In this document: positions 60,772 to 64,000 of the stretch, one piece after another
Layout of the letters: every line of letters begins with the position of its first letter
Numbering within the stretch: position 1 is the first letter of the stretch
NCBI RefSeq assembly: GCF_002831565.1
Contig: NZ_CP025096.1
Location: 6,067,014 to 6,131,013, forward strand
DNA: 64,000 nucleotides
Direction: 5' to 3'
From: Spirosoma pollinicola
GTDB lineage: Bacteria; Bacteroidota; Bacteroidia; Cytophagales; Spirosomataceae
Made by a program: the position numbers and the translations under genes
The notes under the pieces: model-generated
Seen by the model: the letters and a program-made list of their open reading frames with translations, nothing else
What the model was told of the DNA's origin: nothing
Database searches by the model: none

Positions 60772-62205
60772 ATGAAGTACCTTTTTTATCCTCTTTTGCT
60801 ACTTAATTTTATCCGTTATCCAGCCGCTCAGGCACAAAGCGCTCGTACTGCTCTTGAAGCCCAGCATTTTATTAAATTGGGAAATACGTTACGCATGGTC
60901 GACCGGCCACAGCAGGCAATTGATCTATTGTTGAGAGCCCTTCCCGGCGTGCAGTCTAAAGACCCATATATGGAAGCAGTAGCGTATGAAAACCTGGGCT
61001 ACGCGTATAATGATCAGGAGAATAGCCAAACGGCATTAACTTATTTCTACAAAGCGCATAAGCTTTATAAGCAACTGAATTATGGTGCCAGCGAAGCGGC
61101 CATGCGCCAGTTAATTGGGGAAGTATCCGGTAAAGAATTGTATGCAGGAATTGATGTTGGCGCATCGGGAGTCAAGCTGGCTATTTTTCGAACCCGGTAC
61201 GAAAATGGATTTTATAGTAAGGATGTGAAAGTAAAGCCTAATGCCCCTAATGTGACACTTGTATCAGGAACGGCGCAGTCATTTCAGGCTGGACAAGAGG
61301 TCATGAAAGCCTATCTGGACTCGATTCGACGCTATAAGGTAGCCGCCGACCATATTTATGTGGCGTTTAGCAGTGGTGTTAATGAGGCATTAGGAAAAAC
61401 ACCTGCCAAAAAAAAGAAACTTTATGAACTGTTTTCGTCGCTCATCACCAACGGCATGCCCGGAAGTGACAGTCTGGTAATCGACTCCACTCTTACGGCA
61501 GCCCGCGAAGCAGAACTGTTTATGATTGGCTCAATTCCACAAAGGCTATGGACGTCAGCCTCGTGCATCGATATAGGAAGCGGCAATACCAAAGGAGGCT
61601 ATTATGACAGTGGCCGTCGGTTTCATTCTGTTAGTCTGCCATTTGGCACCAAAACGCTGGCCAGTTTGATCGACAATAATAAGTCGTTGTCAATAGATGC
61701 ATATAAAGAAGCCGCCAAACGATCAATCAAAATGATTGCCGATTCGGCGGTTAACGTTGAGTTTAATACGGCCAGCCCTGGTCTCCATCAACGAAAAACC
61801 GTTGCGTTGGGTGGTGGAATCGCCTGGGCAATGGCGTCGTACCTGCACCCGGAACGAGCCGGAACGACCGCCGTTTCCCTGACATTGGCTGATGCTGAGC
61901 GGTTTGCGCGCTTAGCGTTGACAGACTATCAGGCCTTGATTCACCCTGACTTGTCGGAAATTAATGAACCGGCAGTACGAAAAAAAGCAGAAGCTGACCT
62001 GAACAACGTCCAGAATCAGTTCAACGAAAAACAATTGATCGCCGGCGCTTTACTGATCGAGTCTGTCTTCCGGGCCTACGCGAATACATCCATTCCCAAG
62101 CGATTCGTGTTTATCCGGGATTCGGATATTAGTTGGGTGACGGGTAGATTCCTGGAAATACTCAATCAGAATTATGCGCAGGCAATTGCCAGCGATGCAC
62201 GTTAG
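60772..62205 (+). CDS. Exported TPR protein with an actin-like ATPase (Ppx/GppA-like) fold
   Basis: This 477-aa protein has a signal peptide (residues 1-22, ending AQAQ), a TPR region (about 25-115) and a C-terminal domain of the sugar-kinase/actin-like ATPase type. Phosphate 1 loop GIDVGASGVKLAIF (about 126-139) and phosphate 2 loop CIDIGSGNTKGGYY (about 265-278) are both present, and VALGGGIAW (about 345-353) fits the adenosine motif. The order resembles Ppx/GppA exopolyphosphatases. An ATP- or polyphosphate-binding fold in an exported protein is unusual. Function is unknown. Confidence 0.8.
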   Translation: MKYLFYPLLLLNFIRYPAAQAQSARTALEAQHFIKLGNTLRMVDRPQQAIDLLLRALPGVQSKDPYMEAVAYENLGYAYNDQENSQTALTYFYKAHKLYKQLNYGASEAAMRQLIGEVSGKELYAGIDVGASGVKLAIFRTRYENGFYSKDVKVKPNAPNVTLVSGTAQSFQAGQEVMKAYLDSIRRYKVAADHIYVAFSSGVNEALGKTPAKKKKLYELFSSLITNGMPGSDSLVIDSTLTAAREAELFMIGSIPQRLWTSASCIDIGSGNTKGGYYDSGRRFHSVSLPFGTKTLASLIDNNKSLSIDAYKEAAKRSIKMIADSAVNVEFNTASPGLHQRKTVALGGGIAWAMASYLHPERAGTTAVSLTLADAERFARLALTDYQALIHPDLSEINEPAVRKKAEADLNNVQNQFNEKQLIAGALLIESVFRAYANTSIPKRFVFIRDSDISWVTGRFLEILNQNYAQAIASDAR

Positions 62206-62216
62206 GTGTCAGGGCT

Positions 62217-63416
62217 TTATGCCAACTGGTTACCCGATGCCCAGACGCCTTTCACATTCATGCCTTTATCGAGCCGGACCAGATTCGCTACGTAATCTGG
62301 CTGAATCCTGCCCAACTGATCGCCCATACCAATGATTTCGGCCGGAATAACCGAAGCCATTCGGAGCGCATTGGTGAGGGGTATACCTGCCTGCTCGACC
62401 GCAATTTTAACGCAGTCGATCAGCGTAATGGCCGATCCCGCCAGGTTGCCCTCGTTGTTAACGTATCGACCCGGACCCTCCAGTCCGGGACCCTCCAGTC
62501 CGGAACCCCCTAGATCTGGCTCAAAATGCACGATAAATTGGCCCAATTCGAAGGTAGGCCGTGGTGGATTGGCAAAGAGGGCATCTGAAATCAGAAACAA
62601 ACGCTCGCCCAGTAGTCGATAGGCAATGCGAATGGTTGTTGGATTGCAGTGGTAACTATCGGCAATGATACTGGCCCGAACGTTCGGATGGTCAAATACG
62701 GCACCCACCACGCCCGGTTCCCGGCTCTCGAACCCACGCATGGCGTTATACAGGTGAGTTGCCAGCGGAAATCCATCATCGAACGCCATTGTGGCCTGTT
62801 TGTAGGTCGCGTTGCTATGGCCGAGCGATAAGAGCGTACTGGTGTGTTTGAGTTTTTTAAGTGTGCTGAGTTGTTCGGGAGTCAGGATTTCGGGAGCCAG
62901 CGTCAGAATTCGAATAACATCGGAATTGGTACTAAACAGGGTTTCCAACTCGCCTTCGGCTGGGGGGCGAACGTAGGCCATGCTGTGCGCTCCCCGTTTT
63001 ATGGGATTGAAATACGGTCCTTCGATATGAATACCCGGCACCCCAAACGGGTTTTCGGCCCGGACAACCTGAACAGCCGCCATCGACTGCTGCATAATGT
63101 CGAGCGAGGTTGAATGGATGGTTGGGAGTAGGGTAGTGGTGCCGTTTCGGGCGTGGGAGTCATAAATGTGCCGAACTGTTTCGGGAACTGGCTGATCGTT
63201 TAAAAATAAAGTTGAGCCACCATACAGTTGTAAATCGATAAGCCCCGGAATAAGATAATCACCGTTGAGATCAATGATCGTCTCACTCTTATCATCGGCA
63301 GGGGATGTACTCGCCTGGTTGATTTCATGGATACGGCCGTTAGCAATTCGAACAGATGCGCCGGGTAACCAATCGGTTCCGGTAAATAAATGAGCGTTTA
63401 TGAACGTATAAGTCAT
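62217..63416 (-). CDS. nagA: N-acetylglucosamine-6-phosphate deacetylase
   Basis: This 399-aa protein shows the amidohydrolase metal-binding set of NagA: EGPYFNPIKRGAHS (about 132-145), a His in SLGHSNATY (about 197-205), a His in THLYNAMRGF (about 222-231) and the catalytic Asp in LISDAL (about 281-286). It removes acetate from GlcNAc-6-P in amino-sugar recycling. A five-residue insertion, GLEGP, is repeated twice near residues 310-320, encoded by a 15-bp tandem repeat. The gene is divergent from aroA. Confidence 0.94.
   Translation of the reverse strand: MTYTFINAHLFTGTDWLPGASVRIANGRIHEINQASTSPADDKSETIIDLNGDYLIPGLIDLQLYGGSTLFLNDQPVPETVRHIYDSHARNGTTTLLPTIHSTSLDIMQQSMAAVQVVRAENPFGVPGIHIEGPYFNPIKRGAHSMAYVRPPAEGELETLFSTNSDVIRILTLAPEILTPEQLSTLKKLKHTSTLLSLGHSNATYKQATMAFDDGFPLATHLYNAMRGFESREPGVVGAVFDHPNVRASIIADSYHCNPTTIRIAYRLLGERLFLISDALFANPPRPTFELGQFIVHFEPDLGGSGLEGPGLEGPGRYVNNEGNLAGSAITLIDCVKIAVEQAGIPLTNALRMASVIPAEIIGMGDQLGRIQPDYVANLVRLDKGMNVKGVWASGNQLA
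62473..62502. repeat. 15-bp tandem repeat inside nagA
   Basis: Two perfect copies of a 15-bp unit (62473-62487, 62488-62502) encode GLEGP twice. A third degenerate copy follows. Because the unit is a multiple of three, changes in copy number would keep the frame. Confidence 0.9.
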
Positions 63417-63523
63417 ACTAGTTAGTCCTGAATTCGCTTTGGTAATCTAAATAATGGCCGGAATGTAGTCGATTTTTCGTTTTTTTGCGAACTATTTCGT
63501 TTCAGTACCAACCTGTTTATCTC

Positions 63524-64000
63524 TTGAACGCCGTTCGTTTAATCCCCCCTTCTGCATTAACGCATTCAGTCCAGGCCACGATTCCGTTGGCTTCGTCGAA
63601 AAGTGAAAGTAATCGTGCGTTAATCATCGACGCCCTCACCGGCTTTCGCTGCGACTTGCAAAACCTCTCGACCGCCCGTGATACACAGACGATGATTCGG
63701 CTGTTAAAATCAACTGACAACATTGCCGATGTGTTGGATGCGGGAACGACGATGCGTTTCCTGACGGCCTACTTTAGCATTACAGGTCAGAAAAAAACAA
63801 TGACAGGCACGCCCCGTATGTGCGAACGACCCATTGGTATTCTGGTCGATGCCTTACGAGTGCTGGGTGCTGATATCACCTACCTGAAACAAGCGGGTTA
63901 TCCACCCTTGCAAATAAACGGTTTCGCTCCTGCAACAGAATCTACGAATCGACTCAGTATTCGTGGTGATGTGAGTAGTCAATACATTTCGGCGCTGGTT
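63524..64000 (+). CDS. aroA: 3-phosphoshikimate 1-carboxyvinyltransferase (EPSP synthase), 5' part
   Basis: The open frame runs off the right edge of the window; about 159 residues are visible. ASSKSESNRALI (about 23-34), DAGTTMRFL (about 81-89) and GDVSSQYISALV (about 148-159) are diagnostic of EPSP synthase, the sixth step of the shikimate pathway. No ATG is available in the frame; a TTG at 63524 gives a normal family N-terminus (LNAVRLIPPS). A TTG at 63485 is a longer alternative. It is divergent from nagA with about 107 nt between. Confidence 0.9.
   Translation, partial: MNAVRLIPPSALTHSVQATIPLASSKSESNRALIIDALTGFRCDLQNLSTARDTQTMIRLLKSTDNIADVLDAGTTMRFLTAYFSITGQKKTMTGTPRMCERPIGILVDALRVLGADITYLKQAGYPPLQINGFAPATESTNRLSIRGDVSSQYISALV

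Overview
The window looks like chromosomal DNA of a Bacteroidota bacterium of the order Cytophagales, most like a Spirosoma-type genome. This rests on two TonB-dependent receptors with carboxypeptidase-like N-terminal domains, a DUF4249 lipoprotein beside a receptor, a protein with the gliding-associated C-terminal sorting domain (type IX secretion, type B), a DUF6056 membrane protein, promoter boxes of the TAnnTTTG kind, and few Shine-Dalgarno sequences. I found no rRNA, tRNA, CRISPR array, transposase or integrase.

Layout. 1-3475: the end of a contractile injection system (eCIS) cluster on the minus strand, with a tail sheath gene cut by the window edge, an unknown protein, a DUF4255/Pvc16-type protein and a possible lysozyme-like protein. 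4072-13930: a minus-strand cell-envelope block with a GH106-type rhamnosidase, an MG2-type receptor-like protein, a DUF4249 lipoprotein, a TonB-dependent receptor and a small secreted protein. 14412-19642: a PAS-only protein, a small secreted protein, peptidyl-tRNA hydrolase, an SprB-repeat type IX cargo and PyrR.

19676-24433: the most interesting compact locus. A 55-residue peptide with a double-glycine leader is followed on the same strand by a two-TM small protein, a polytopic membrane protein, a membrane-anchored thioredoxin-like protein and a C39-peptidase ABC exporter. A LuxR-type regulator and an operator-like cluster of half-sites lie upstream. A 60-bp direct repeat brackets the locus. 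The repeat encodes the last residues of both the exporter and the neighbouring epimerase (24757-25818), as if the locus had been added at the 3' end of the epimerase gene. A Kup potassium transporter follows.

28563-37106: an eight-gene plus-strand signalling operon with two FHA/zinc-ribbon proteins, a membrane protein with a Ca-binding-like loop, a PP2C phosphatase, a caspase-like lipoprotein, a Ser/Thr kinase with TPRs and a TM segment, a TPR membrane protein and a PKD/LamG lipoprotein. It has the parts of a phospho-signalling pathway with a protease effector. An anti-sigma-like protein and an ECF sigma factor converge on it (37113-38488).

38802-51585: a small secreted protein, a methyltransferase, divergent mntH and mntR with a clear DtxR-type operator between them, an LptF/LptG permease, an EamA transporter, and a surface-glycan cluster (DUF6056, two GT2 enzymes, a polytopic protein, an MBOAT acyltransferase). 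51604-52862: an AbiEii-like nucleotidyltransferase with a wHTH-like partner (toxin-antitoxin-like). 52987-64000: msrB, a MoxR ATPase, prmC, ribD, a TonB receptor with a small lipoprotein, an exported TPR plus actin-like-ATPase-fold protein, nagA and the start of aroA.

Several intergenic spaces hold long, nearly perfect inverted repeats (3818-3943, 10313-10412, 25825-25923, 40306-40394, 44768-44885). Two of these share a common core.
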